Shown here piece by piece: positions 15,107 to 29,761 of a stretch of DNA of 64,000 nt (its first letter is position 1; each line of letters starts with the position of its first letter). Made by a program: the position numbers and the translations under genes. The DNA is taken from NCBI RefSeq assembly GCF_004138295.1, contig NZ_SCFM01000009.1, positions 1 to 64,000 on the forward strand. The letters run 5' to 3'. The stretch comes from Ectobacillus funiculus (GTDB lineage Bacteria; Bacillota; Bacilli; Bacillales; Bacillaceae_G). The notes under the pieces were generated by a model. It was not told where the DNA came from, did no database searches, and saw only the letters and a list, made by a program, of their open reading frames with translations.

Positions 15107-17284
15107 ATGCTTCGGGTTTTACTTCTAGGATGTCTTCTTTTGTTTGCGACAAAAGCAGAGGCGACTGTGTTTCCGAATCGTCCGCCTGTGCCGTCTTCTT
15201 ATGAAAATGAGCAGGAAATTGCCATTGTTGAGACTGCGCCTGAACGAATGGAGAAGGTGCAGCAAATGCTTCGGCGTGAATACCCGAATATACGGGTACG
15301 CTGTGTGTATCAAACAGCACTGTCCGGCTTAAGTGTACAAGGAAGCAGGAAGGAGCTGCGCAATCTGGCCAAGATCCCGGGCATCGCTCGCGTTACCCCT
15401 GTATCTGTGTATAAAGCTGATATAACAGAGAGCGTCCCGTTTATTGGCGGGGCTAAGGTGCGCGGCTATTTTGATGCATCGGGCAGGCGTTTAAGCGGGG
15501 CTGGGGTCCGCGTCGGGGTTATTGACACAGGATTAGATTACCGCCACCCAGATTTGCGGCGCAGCTATGCAGGCGGCTATGACACGGTAGATAACGATTC
15601 TGACCCGATGGAATCGAAAACGAAGGAGCCAACGCAGCACGGCTCCCATGTAGCGGGTATCATTGCAGCAAATGGGAAGCTCAGGGGCATCGCACCGGAT
15701 GCAAAAATCTTCGCGTACCGCGCACTTGGGCCTGGCGGTGTTGGCTCGACCGAAACGGTACTCAACGCAATTGAGAGAGCAATCAAGGATCGGGTGGATG
15801 TTCTTAATCTTTCGCTCGGCAATGATGTCAACGGCCCAGATTGGCCGACGAGCATTGCCTTAAACTATGCTGCTAGAGCAGGGATTATTGCTGTAACGGC
15901 ATCAGGTAACTCAGGTCCCTCTATTTGGACGATCGGATCCCCGGGAACGGCGGCGCAGGCTATTACGGTCGGGGCATCCACACCGCGTCTTCGCATTCCT
16001 TACCTGCGTGTTGCAGGGAGGGAGTTTCGGCTGGCGCAGCTTGGCGGGGCAAAGGAGTGGAATCTAGAGCGTACATATGAATGGGTGGATGCCGGTCTTG
16101 GGAAGACTGCTGATATGAAGAATGCTCGGAACAAAATCGTTCTTGTAAAGCGAGGCGAGCTTTCGTTTGCGGAAAAGGTGCAGAATGCACAGAGGGCAGG
16201 GGCAAAGGCCATTATTATTTATAACAATATGCCGGGCTCCTTTGCCGGGATGGCTGAAGGAGCGGCTATTCCCGCTGCTGCTATGTCCGGCCGTGACGGT
16301 GCATGGCTTAGAAAGCAGAGGGGCTCGCTTGCCGGTACGGTGTTTCATACAGAGCAAGATCGTCTCGCTGGTTTTAGCTCGCGCGGTCCTGTTACGGTAA
16401 CATGGGGGATTAAGCCCGATGTCGTTGCTCCAGGCGTGGGTATTACCAGCACGGTTCCCAAAGGGTATATGTCGCTGCAGGGCACGAGTATGGCGGCGCC
16501 CCATGTGGCGGGCGCCGCTGCGCTGCTGAAGCAGGCGCACCCGAACTGGACACCGGAGCAGGTGAAGGCAGCGCTCATGAATACAGCGAAGCTACTATAT
16601 AAAGGAAAGCAGCCATATCATGTGTATGAGCAGGGAGCTGGGCGCGTTCAGCTCGAACAAGCGCTGCATCCGCCTTTTCTTATTTATCCTTCTTCTCTAT
16701 CATTCGGGCTCATTCGGTCATCGCAGGGACATACGATACGTAAGGTTGCTGTGACGCTCGACAATCAAACGGAGAAGGTGCAAAAATATGTTTTCGAGAC
16801 GCCGCAGGCTAGGCCTGGTATACAATGGAGGCTACCGCATACAGTATATGTAAAGCCGCATGAAAAACAGCGTGTTGTCATTGGTACAGAATTAAGCGCT
16901 TTCACCTTGCGGGAAGGGGTACATGAAGGCTATTTGCGCGTCCGAAGCGGTAGTACCGCTGCCGAGCTTCCTTATTTATTCTTCGTAGAGGAGCCCGATT
17001 ATCCGCGAATTATGGGGTTTCGATTTGTGAAAGGGGACGCTCCTGAATTGTACCGTTATGAAATGTATCTGCCTGGGGGAGCAGATGAACTAGGAATTGT
17101 TTTGTATGATCCAGCCACATTTCGATATGTAGATTACATTATGTATCGTCAAAATGTGACAAGCGGAAGAGTGAGGGAAGTTATATCAGTAAAACAATCT
17201 ATCAAAGGGACATATAAGGCGCTTATATTTGCAAAGAAAGGAAAAAAGGAGGATATCATAGAAAAAACTCTTCAATTCCAATAG
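15107..17284 (+). CDS. Secreted subtilisin-like serine protease (Vpr-like, S8 family)
   Basis: The 725-residue precursor has a signal peptide at 1-19 (hydrophobic, ending KAEA), then an inhibitor-I9-like propeptide (about 36-105). The S8 catalytic domain has D140 in 'VGVIDTGLD', H178 in 'QHGSHVAG', oxyanion N268 and S461 in 'GTSMAAPHVAG'. A PA domain (about 320-415) is inserted between H and S, as in Vpr. The C-terminal 200 residues form a beta-rich region. It is shorter than B. subtilis Vpr (about 800 residues). The ATG follows GGGAGG and the gene appears monocistronic. Wobble positions are more G/C-rich than in neighbouring atp genes. Confidence 0.92.
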   Translation: MLRVLLLGCLLLFATKAEATVFPNRPPVPSSYENEQEIAIVETAPERMEKVQQMLRREYPNIRVRCVYQTALSGLSVQGSRKELRNLAKIPGIARVTPVSVYKADITESVPFIGGAKVRGYFDASGRRLSGAGVRVGVIDTGLDYRHPDLRRSYAGGYDTVDNDSDPMESKTKEPTQHGSHVAGIIAANGKLRGIAPDAKIFAYRALGPGGVGSTETVLNAIERAIKDRVDVLNLSLGNDVNGPDWPTSIALNYAARAGIIAVTASGNSGPSIWTIGSPGTAAQAITVGASTPRLRIPYLRVAGREFRLAQLGGAKEWNLERTYEWVDAGLGKTADMKNARNKIVLVKRGELSFAEKVQNAQRAGAKAIIIYNNMPGSFAGMAEGAAIPAAAMSGRDGAWLRKQRGSLAGTVFHTEQDRLAGFSSRGPVTVTWGIKPDVVAPGVGITSTVPKGYMSLQGTSMAAPHVAGAAALLKQAHPNWTPEQVKAALMNTAKLLYKGKQPYHVYEQGAGRVQLEQALHPPFLIYPSSLSFGLIRSSQGHTIRKVAVTLDNQTEKVQKYVFETPQARPGIQWRLPHTVYVKPHEKQRVVIGTELSAFTLREGVHEGYLRVRSGSTAAELPYLFFVEEPDYPRIMGFRFVKGDAPELYRYEMYLPGGADELGIVLYDPATFRYVDYIMYRQNVTSGRVREVISVKQSIKGTYKALIFAKKGKKEDIIEKTLQFQ

Positions 17285-17361
17285 GAAAATGCTTAAAATG
17301 TGAACATTTATTGACAAATTCAAGATTGAGTTGGAATTTTTCGATTTTTTTCGATTTGGCA

Positions 17362-17391
17362 TTGACACTATTTAACACACTATTGTATGCT
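17362..17391 (+). promoter_or_regulatory. Probable promoter of the atp operon
   Basis: TTGACA (17362-17367) and TATGCT (17386-17391) lie 18 bp apart in AT-rich DNA, about 175 nt before the first atp gene. Confidence 0.6.
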
Positions 17392-17565
17392 AACAAAGTG
17401 AGTGGATGATAAGGTTTTCAGCGATAGTTTTCGTCTATCTTTTGACAAAATACTCGCTTTTCAACAACTCAAAAAATGATTCTCGTATAAAAAAGGGTAA
17501 TCATAAAAACATCTCACACCTCATTTTGCACCAAACTCCTTATACCCATTTGGAGGGATGAACGC

Positions 17566-17789
17566 TTGCATGGGAATAAACGAAATCCAATGAAAGCTGC
17601 GGCTTTGATGACGACAATTACGTCCCAATTAGTAGGCTTTATTCTTATAGGAATTTTTGGAGGAATGTGGCTAGATGAAAGATCACATCTTTCCCCTTTA
17701 TTTTTAGTTATCGGGCTGCTATTAGGGTTATTTGTTGGGGTATATACTACCATTTCTCTTATTAAACGTTATTTCAAGGAGAATCAGCT

Positions 17790-17793
<4 letters not shown>
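17566..17793 (+). CDS. AtpZ/AtpI-family small membrane protein, first gene of the atp operon
   Basis: This 75-residue protein has two membrane helices (about 17-35 and 45-66) with a 'GMWLDE' loop typical of F0F1-ATPase gene-1 (AtpZ) proteins. The start is TTG at 17566, 9 nt after GGAGG; the ATG at 17558 runs into a stop in another frame. It overlaps the next gene by 4 nt. AtpZ proteins act with AtpI in Mg2+ handling or c-ring assembly in other Firmicutes; that role is inferred. Confidence 0.8.
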
Positions 17794-19183
<1,390 letters not shown>

Positions 19184-19203
19184 GAACACAATATGATGTA
19201 TAC

Positions 19204-19242
19204 AATGGCGAAGTTAGCTCTGAATGGAGGGCCTTCGCCATT
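19204..19242 (+). other. Hairpin between atpE and atpF
   Basis: AATGGCGAAG (19204-19213) and CTTCGCCATT (19233-19242) form a perfect 10-bp stem in the 135-bp atpE-atpF gap, the longest gap in the operon. A partial terminator or an mRNA-stabilising element that raises atpE output is likely. Confidence 0.6.
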
Positions 19243-19318
19243 CCTTTAGTTAAGTAATTTTGACATTAAACAGTTTCATAAATATAAGCTGAATAACCCT
19301 TGAAGGGAGTGAATCGTT

Positions 19319-19830
19319 GTGTTTCAAGTGAATACGTTCGTGTTAGGGTCAGCTATGGCTAACGGAGATGTGCTCTTTACTCTAGTAAGTTTTATTATCC
19401 TTTTGTTCTTAGTGCGAAAGGTTGCATTTGGCCCCTTAATGAACATGATGAAGCAGCGTGAACAACACATTGCAGGTGAAATTGAGGCTGCTGAAAAGAA
19501 CAATGCAGAAACTAAGAAATTATTAGAAGAGCAACGTGCAGCTGTAAAGCAATCCCGTGTAGAAGCGCAAGAATTGATTGAGAGAGCGAAAAAGCAAGCA
19601 GAAGAGCAAAAAGATGGTATTTTAGTTGCTGCGAAGGCAGAAGCAGAGTCCATTAAAGAAGCTGCGGTGAAAGAAATCCAGCGTGAGAAAGATCAAGCGA
19701 TTGCTGCATTACAAGCACAAGTTGCTGTTTTATCTGTTCAAATCGCTTCCAAAGTCATTCAAAAGGAATTGAAGGAAGAGGATCAAGCATCGCTTATCCG
19801 CGACTACATTAAAGAGGTAGGCGAAGTGCG

Positions 19831-19834
<4 letters not shown>
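19319..19834 (+). CDS. atpF: ATP synthase F0 subunit b
   Basis: The 171-residue protein has an N-terminal membrane helix (about 17-34) and a long charged coiled coil rich in Glu, Lys, Ala and Gln, forming the peripheral stalk. GTG at 19319 was chosen after GAAGGGAGTG; no better ATG exists before the membrane helix. It overlaps atpH by 4 nt. Confidence 0.95.
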
Positions 19835-21893
<2,059 letters not shown>

Positions 21894-21992
21894 TAACGAA
21901 AAGCGGAGCCGGCTTGGCTCCTTATAAATAGTAATAAGAGAGTAGGCTTGTCCTATTCTCTTTCCATGCCTACTTTCGACAAAAGGTGGTGA

Positions 21993-22859
<867 letters not shown>

Positions 22860-22915
22860 AAAGCTTTCATTAACATGTCTATTAGCCTTTCATCAGAGAG
22901 AATTTGCTCTGCTGA

Positions 22916-24367
<1,452 letters not shown>

Positions 24368-24378
24368 TAAGGCCTTAG

Positions 24379-24789
<411 letters not shown>

Positions 24790-24793
24790 CAAT

Positions 24794-24832
24794 AAAAAAG
24801 CTGCAAGGGGGACGCCTCTTGCAGCTTTTTTG
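24794..24832 (+). terminator. Terminator of the atp operon
   Basis: AAAAAAGCTGCAAG and CTTGCAGCTTTTTT form a perfect stem with a 10-nt loop, with A- and T-runs on the two sides, so it works in both directions. Confidence 0.92.
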
Positions 24833-24853
24833 CACTAGTCTGGCCTAGAAAAA

Positions 24854-25525
24854 TTATGGAGTTAACGTGACTCCATTTAGAATATAATCCCAAATTGTAG
24901 TGTCATGGATACGATTAGGGACTTGAACACTACACACTCTATCCAGTCCCCAATCCACTTCTGAGACATTGGGTAAACCTTCTACAGGATTTATGATGAC
25001 TATATGAAATAAACCATTTGTTATTTTATACAAAGCGGACTGTAGTTCGGCAGCTTGGTTATAATTCGCAAACCATCTTACAAAGAGAATAGATTGACTG
25101 GTATTCATTAGGTCAAGAAAACGATTAACCCGTTTATTTAGTTTTTCTTTAAAAGAAGGGTATGTGGCAGTCCAATCTTGATTCGGGAGTATTGGGAAAT
25201 CATGAACTGAAATAATATTGTAAAAGGTATCTTCTACAAAATATGATTGAACTGGCTTAGCAAATCTATCATCAGAAAAAATGGGAGATCCATCATCAAG
25301 ATAAAAAGCAGACCCATCTTTTAAACGCATATTTTCAAGTTCCATATAGCCAGTGAATTTATTTTCCAATAATCTGCTTACATTAGAAAGAGATAAGGAT
25401 GCTACCCAATCAAGAGGTAGTGAAGCTTTTCTGAGATTAAGTCTTTTTATGTGAATTGTTGGATCGCATGCACTGCCTATTCCGATTACTGTATCATAAG
25501 GTCGTTTAATGTCTTGTAGTTTTAT
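24854..25525 (-). CDS. DUF1796 putative cysteine peptidase, no canonical start codon
   Basis: The minus-strand frame is open from a TGA at 25535-25537 to the stop at 24854. The protein reads KLQDIKRPYDTVIGIGSACDP, then 'LPLDWVASLSLSNVSRLL' and 'NKFTGYMELENM', matching the DUF1796 papain-like family, whose members usually start MKLQDIK. The codon at the expected Met is ATA (25523-25525), 6-8 nt after GAGGG. The only ATG nearby is in another frame and hits TAA after three codons. A TTG at about 25369 would remove the conserved Cys and Asp-Trp segments. The gene is either started at ATA or inactivated by a point change. Length from the ATA is 223 residues. Confidence 0.7.
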   Translation of the reverse strand: MKLQDIKRPYDTVIGIGSACDPTIHIKRLNLRKASLPLDWVASLSLSNVSRLLENKFTGYMELENMRLKDGSAFYLDDGSPIFSDDRFAKPVQSYFVEDTFYNIISVHDFPILPNQDWTATYPSFKEKLNKRVNRFLDLMNTSQSILFVRWFANYNQAAELQSALYKITNGLFHIVIINPVEGLPNVSEVDWGLDRVCSVQVPNRIHDTTIWDYILNGVTLTP

Positions 25526-25603
25526 TTTAATCCCTCATTTCAATAACAATATATGAGAATTAAATAAGAATGATTGGACTAAATGCTAGGGGGATTTTTA
25601 CAT

Positions 25604-25730
25604 AGAAAGTATAAATTTCCCGCTAGAAGCAAACTCGACGTAGCGGGAAATGCTAGGAACAAAGTGTAAGTGTAACTACGCCTCTGTCTTCACCCAAGGA
25701 CAGGACTCGCTAATCAGCGAGTTCTCTTTA
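25604..25730 (+). repeat. Dispersed 130-bp element, copy 6 (complete, tandem with copy 7)
   Basis: The 5' hairpin arms are AAATTTCCCGCTA and TAGCGGGAAAT, differing from the consensus on both strands so that full pairing is kept. The 3' hairpin is CTCGCTAATCAGCGAG, again with paired changes, followed by TTCTCTTT. Confidence 0.9.
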
Positions 25731-25733
25731 CAA

Positions 25734-25864
25734 TTTAAGAAAGTATAAATTTCTAGCAGGAAGACCATTCGACGCAGTTGGAAATTTTAGGAATAAAGTA
25801 TAAGTGCAACTACGCCTCTGTCTTCGCCCAAGGGCAGTGCTTGCCAATCGGCGAGTTTTCTTTA
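25734..25864 (+). repeat. Dispersed 130-bp element, copy 7 (complete, tandem with copy 6)
   Basis: It begins 3 nt after the T-tract of copy 6, in the same orientation. The 5' arm is AAATTTCTAGCAGG, the 3' arm is CGCAGTTGGAAATTTT, and the last hairpin is CTTGCCAATCGGCGAG with TTTTCTTT. It ends six bases before the stop codon of the facing small gene. Confidence 0.9.
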
Positions 25865-25869
25865 CAAGT

Positions 25870-26067
25870 TTAACATCCCCAAAATAAGTCCTTGCTTCTC
25901 AGCCATTGTACAATAAGAGGGTTTTCATGAAGCTCCGATTCTAGCACAAGCCAGGCTCCAGTCTCATTCTGCAGAGCACGAATTTCCCCTGTTTGACATT
26001 TTGCTTCAATCCAGCGAACAGATACCTGTGTAAGATTAGATAATTCCTGCGTTGTAATGGTCTTCAT
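25870..26067 (-). CDS. Small helix-turn-helix protein, 65 aa
   Basis: MKTITTQELSNLTQVSVRWI is an excisionase/MerR-like helix-turn-helix start ('TTQELSNLTQVSVRWIEAK'). 'IRALQNETGAWLVLESEL' follows, where recognition wing residues would lie. GGAGG lies 6-7 nt before the ATG. The target is unknown. No integrase or phage gene is nearby, so it is probably a stand-alone regulator. Confidence 0.7.
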   Translation of the reverse strand: MKTITTQELSNLTQVSVRWIEAKCQTGEIRALQNETGAWLVLESELHENPLIVQWLRSKDLFWGC

Positions 26068-26218
26068 ACAAAGCCTCCATTTCCTGCAGTTTTCTACCTA
26101 TTGTATCCGAATTTTGCAATGCAAGCGAGTATGTCCTTCTGTCATTCATATCTTTTCTCTCTCCTGAATACATATGGCAAGAGGAGAACATGTCCAGAGA
26201 ATAGGGGGAGGAAATAGA

Positions 26219-26902
26219 ATGATGACAGGTGAGTGCAAACGGCTGGCGGCAGCAACCTTAAGGGGGAAATGGCACTTTGGAGCGGGTGTCACCTTTTTGA
26301 GCCAGCTCATTCTTTCCATTGGCTCCGGTGCCTTATATCTTCCATTTATGATTGCAGCTTTGTATGCTGTACATACATTTTTAGAGGAGGTTACGGTTGG
26401 GCTGCTGTATGGTATATATGTAGCAGTTTCCTTGATTTTTTCGGGAATTATTATAATGGGGCGCCGGAAGCTCTTCCTCTGTCTAGCACGGCAGGAGCCG
26501 GTGACAGCCGATTTGCTATTTGATTATTTTGGAAGCTGGAGAAAGATGATGCAGGCATGCAAGATCGCATTTTTTATTTCCTTTTATACATTTTTATGGA
26601 GCCTGCTGCTTGTTGTACCTGGCATTATCAAATCATTTTCTTATTCAATGACTCCCTTCATTTTAATCGATCATCCTGAGTATACGGTGCACGAAGCGCT
26701 GGATATAAGCAGGGAAATGATGAAGGGATATAAATGGCAGCTGTTTTTGCTATGTCTCCGCTTTTTTGGCTGGCTGCTGCTAACCATTATTACTTTTGGG
26801 ATTGCAAGCTTTTGGGTTGTTCCGTATGTTTCCACCTCGGTTGCTCATTTTTATCTTCGTCTGTCAGAGAGGGACGAGCTGGAAGAAGTGTCTTACAGCT
26901 AA
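26219..26902 (+). CDS. DUF975 family integral membrane protein
   Basis: This 227-residue protein has five or six membrane helices. It starts MMTGECKRLAAATLRGKWHF, like DUF975 members ('R..A...L.GKW'), and has 'SYSMTPFILIDHPEYTVHEA' and 'SREMMKGYKWQLF', the conserved cytoplasmic loop of that family. An earlier in-frame ATG (26174) was rejected because GGGGGAGG lies just before 26219. The function is unknown. Confidence 0.85.
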   Translation: MMTGECKRLAAATLRGKWHFGAGVTFLSQLILSIGSGALYLPFMIAALYAVHTFLEEVTVGLLYGIYVAVSLIFSGIIIMGRRKLFLCLARQEPVTADLLFDYFGSWRKMMQACKIAFFISFYTFLWSLLLVVPGIIKSFSYSMTPFILIDHPEYTVHEALDISREMMKGYKWQLFLLCLRFFGWLLLTIITFGIASFWVVPYVSTSVAHFYLRLSERDELEEVSYS

Positions 26903-27073
26903 TTAATCTGAGAGAATATCGGAAAGCAGGGGATTTAGGTTTCTAGATAGGAAAAGTAAAGTGTCAGTTTATACAGAGCTATAGCTAGCATCCATACCAT
27001 TCTAGATCATAACGTAAAAAACATTTGAGATATGTAAAAAATGGAACAACATTCCTTTCATTACCTTAATTGG

Positions 27074-27103
27074 TCGACATAGGAAATATAAATTTGATAT
27101 AAT
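27074..27103 (+). promoter_or_regulatory. Probable promoter of the nuo operon
   Basis: TCGACA (27074-27079) and a perfect TATAAT (27098-27103) are separated by 18 bp, 105 nt upstream of nuoA. Confidence 0.65.
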
Positions 27104-27208
27104 AATTAAGATTACATTATTTAGAAAATTAAGAAAAAATAAGGTGCTTTAGCAGATTTAGAGCTTGTTGATTGGACAAATTCAAGCAAACGGAAGGGGG
27201 TTTTGAAG

Positions 27209-27577
27209 ATGTTCAACCTGTATCAAAACAACTATTTAATTGTAGTTGTCTTTTTGCTTTTGGGTATCCTGCTGCCTGTCGTTGCATTAACTGCCGGCAA
27301 GCTGCTTCGTCCGAATCGTCCGAGTGCTGCAAAGCAGACTACGTATGAAAGCGGCATTGAACCATTTCATGAAGCAAACGTACGGTTTCATGCCCGCTAT
27401 TACATTTTTGCGTTACTGTTTGTCATTTTTGATGTGGAAACAGTCTTTTTGTATCCATGGGCAGTTGCCTATAATGAGCTTGGAGTGTTTGCGCTCATTG
27501 AAATGCTGATTTTTGTTGTTATGCTTCTTATCGGACTTGTGTATGCTTGGAAAAAGAAGGTGTTAAGATGGCTATAA
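27209..27577 (+). CDS. nuoA: NADH-quinone oxidoreductase subunit A
   Basis: The 122-residue protein has three membrane helices and the conserved loop '[20 protein letters not shown]'. The ATG at 27209 is preferred over the TTG two codons earlier because GGAAGGGGG ends at 27200. It overlaps nuoB by 10 nt. Membrane arm of complex I. Confidence 0.95.
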   Translation: MFNLYQNNYLIVVVFLLLGILLPVVALTAGKLLRPNRPSAAKQTTYESGIEPFHEANVRFHARYYIFALLFVIFDVETVFLYPWAVAYNELGVFALIEMLIFVVMLLIGLVYAWKKKVLRWL

Positions 27578-28086
27578 ACTTTGAGGAGCTTCACCCAGAT
27601 GAAAGGGCAGAGCTAGAGCGCAATATTTTTTTCGCAACGCTAGAGCAGGTAAAGGGGTGGGCGCGAAGCAATTCACTTTGGCCCATGACATTTGGGCTTG
27701 CCTGCTGTGCTATTGAAATGATGGGGGTTGGGTCATCCCACTATGACCTGGATCGCTTTGGTTCTTTCTTTCGTACCTCTCCGCGTCAGTCGGACGTGAT
27801 GATTGTATCCGGTACTGTAACAAAGAAAATGGCACCAATCGTGCGTCGATTATATGATCAAATGCCGGAGCCAAAGTGGGTTATTGCAATGGGTTCATGT
27901 GCAACAGCTGGAGGGCCGTATGTGAATTCGTATGCGGTTGTCAAAGGTGTGGACCAAGTTGTTCCGGTTGATGTATATATACCGGGATGCCCGCCAAACC
28001 CGGCAGCTTTAATTTACGGTATTAATAAGCTGAAGGAGAAAATTCGTTACGAAGCGCGGACTGGGAAGCAGGTGACGAATCGATGA
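27568..28086 (+). CDS. nuoB: NADH-quinone oxidoreductase subunit B
   Basis: The 172-residue protein holds cluster N2, the last Fe-S centre before quinone. The ligands C46, C47, C111 and C141 are visible in '[11 protein letters not shown]', '[11 protein letters not shown]' and 'IPGCPPNP'. The start is inside the end of nuoA; an earlier in-frame ATG would overlap nuoA by 31 nt and add a poor extension. It overlaps nuoC by 4 nt. Confidence 0.97.
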   Translation: MAINFEELHPDERAELERNIFFATLEQVKGWARSNSLWPMTFGLACCAIEMMGVGSSHYDLDRFGSFFRTSPRQSDVMIVSGTVTKKMAPIVRRLYDQMPEPKWVIAMGSCATAGGPYVNSYAVVKGVDQVVPVDVYIPGCPPNPAALIYGINKLKEKIRYEARTGKQVTNR

Positions 28087-29756
28087 GCGAGAACGAGAAG
28101 AGTAAGGAAGAGCTAAAACGCGAGGCGGCAGCACGAGCGAAGGAAGAAGCCCTGCGAAAGCTGGCAGAGCGAAAAGCTATGCAACAAAGTTCGACACCAG
28201 CAGCACAGCAAGCTGCAGCGAATGAAGGGGAGAAAGCGCTACCAGAAGAAGGTGAAACTTTGGAGAATAAAATCGATATACCAGAGGATCCGGCAGAGGC
28301 CAAGAAGCGCGCAGCAGCGGAAGCGAAGGCAAGAGCGCAGGAGCTGGCAAAGCAAAGAGCGGCTGAGAAGGCAGCAGGTGAGTCAGCAGCGCCGGAGGAT
28401 CCGGCAGAGGCCAAGAAGCGCGCGGCAGCGGAAGCGAAGGCGAGGGCGCAGGAGCTGGTAAAGCAAAGAGCGGCTGAGAAAGCGGCAGGTGAGTCAACGC
28501 CGCTGGAGGATCCGGCAGAGGCCAAGAAGCGTGCAGCAGCGGAAGCGAAGGCGAGGGCGCAGGAGCTGGCGAAGCAGAGAGCGGCTGAGAAAGCAGCAGG
28601 TGAGTCAGCGGCGCCGGAGGATCCGGCAGAAGCCAAGAAGCGCGCAGCGGCGGAAGCGAAGGCAAGAGCACAGGAGCTGGCGAAGCAGAGGGCGGCTGAG
28701 AAAGCGGCAGGTGAGTCAGCGGCGCCGGAGGATCCGGCAGAGGCCAAGAAGCGCGCGGCAGCGGAAGCGAAGGCGAGGGCGCTGGAGCTGGCAAAGCAAA
28801 GAGCGGCTGAGAAAGCGGCAGGTGAGTCAGCGGCGCCGGAGGATCCGGCAGAGGCCAAGAAGCGCGCGGCAGCGGAAGCGAAGGCGAGGGCACTGGAGTT
28901 GGCGAAGCAGAGAGCAGCGGAGAAGTCCGCTGGGGAAGCCCCTCCTTCAGATGATGCGAAGGCGAAGGCTGCAGCAGCAGCGAAGGCAAAGGCGGCGGCA
29001 GCGGCGAAGGCGAAAGCAGCCCGCGCTATGCAGCAGGACGCAGGTAATGGCTCTGCTGAGGACGACGAAAAGGCAAAAGCTATTGCGGCAGCGAAGGCGA
29101 AGGCAAAGGCAGCGGCGGCAGCAAAAGCGAAGGCAGCCGCAAAGGCAGAGGGAGCTGGCGGGGATGATGCAAAGGCAAAGGCGATTGCAGCCGCAAAAGC
29201 CAAAGCTGCAGCGGCAGCTGCTGCTAAGAGAGGAGCAGTCTCTGAACCGAAGGAGGAACCGATCGAAGAGCAGCCCTCACCAAATCAGCCTTACCTCGAT
29301 AAATATATCAATGTTTTGCAGCAGCATCTTAGCGAGGAGGCTTTAGAAGAGTCTTACATTAATAGACTATCCAAGGATGTTCCAACGCTTGTTTTGCACA
29401 AGGATTATTATTATAAGGCTATGGAGTTTCTAAAATATAATGAGCAGCTGGCATTTAATTATGTATCCGAGCTGCATGCCACAGATTTTGTGACGCATAT
29501 GGAAGTGTATATTCACTTGTATTCTTATAACAATCGGCAGTCAGTTGCCGTCAAGGTAAAGGTGGACCGCGATGAGCCGAGGGTTCCGTCCATTACACCG
29601 CTTTGGCAGGGGGCAAATTGGCCTGAGCGCGAGGCATACGATTTGCTCGGCATTACATTCGAGGGGCATCCAAACCTAAAGCGCATCCTCTTGCCTGATG
29701 ATTGGGTCGGATATCCGTTACGAAAAGATTATGAGCCTTTTGATGTGGAGGTGTAA
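28083..29756 (+). CDS. nuoC: NADH-quinone oxidoreductase subunit C with long repetitive N-terminal extension
   Basis: The 557-residue protein has only its last roughly 160 residues in common with ordinary NuoC ('DATDFV'-like '[19 protein letters not shown]', '[20 protein letters not shown]', '[10 protein letters not shown]'). Residues 1-65 are charged. Residues about 68-290 are six tandem 37-residue repeats of the type [18 protein letters not shown], followed by low-complexity Lys/Ala stretches to about 390. The extension is predicted to be a single long charged helix. Similar but, as I recall, shorter Ala/Lys extensions occur in B. cereus-group NuoC. The start ATG overlaps the nuoB stop (ATGA). 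The long open frames on other strands here are by-products of the repeat composition. Confidence 0.93.
   Translation: MSENEKSKEELKREAAARAKEEALRKLAERKAMQQSSTPAAQQAAANEGEKALPEEGETLENKIDIPEDPAEAKKRAAAEAKARAQELAKQRAAEKAAGESAAPEDPAEAKKRAAAEAKARAQELVKQRAAEKAAGESTPLEDPAEAKKRAAAEAKARAQELAKQRAAEKAAGESAAPEDPAEAKKRAAAEAKARAQELAKQRAAEKAAGESAAPEDPAEAKKRAAAEAKARALELAKQRAAEKAAGESAAPEDPAEAKKRAAAEAKARALELAKQRAAEKSAGEAPPSDDAKAKAAAAAKAKAAAAAKAKAARAMQQDAGNGSAEDDEKAKAIAAAKAKAKAAAAAKAKAAAKAEGAGGDDAKAKAIAAAKAKAAAAAAAKRGAVSEPKEEPIEEQPSPNQPYLDKYINVLQQHLSEEALEESYINRLSKDVPTLVLHKDYYYKAMEFLKYNEQLAFNYVSELHATDFVTHMEVYIHLYSYNNRQSVAVKVKVDRDEPRVPSITPLWQGANWPEREAYDLLGITFEGHPNLKRILLPDDWVGYPLRKDYEPFDVEV
28284..28949 (+). repeat. 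Six 111-bp tandem repeats inside nuoC
   Basis: The unit beginning GAGGATCCGGCAGAGGCC recurs at 28284, 28395, 28506, 28617, 28728 and 28839, exactly 111 bp apart, keeping the reading frame. Units differ mostly at synonymous sites and at a few codons (Gln/Leu, Ala/Val, Ala/Thr). The regular spacing suggests expansion by slippage or unequal exchange. Confidence 0.97.
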
Positions 29757-29761
29757 CGAGC

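Noticed and set aside
24811-26070. Phage or integrative element around the small HTH gene
   Set aside because: There is no integrase, attachment-site repeat or phage structural gene. The repeats here are the dispersed element.
28284-28949. Regularly spaced repeats as a possible CRISPR array
   Set aside because: Units are 111 bp, contiguous without unique spacers, and in frame with nuoC.
28022-29203. 393-codon minus-strand open frame rich in Ala, Ser and Phe, and plus-strand alternate frames rich in Arg
   Set aside because: They are antisense and off-frame readings of the nuoC tandem repeats, whose composition lacks stop codons in several frames. They have no start signals or family match.
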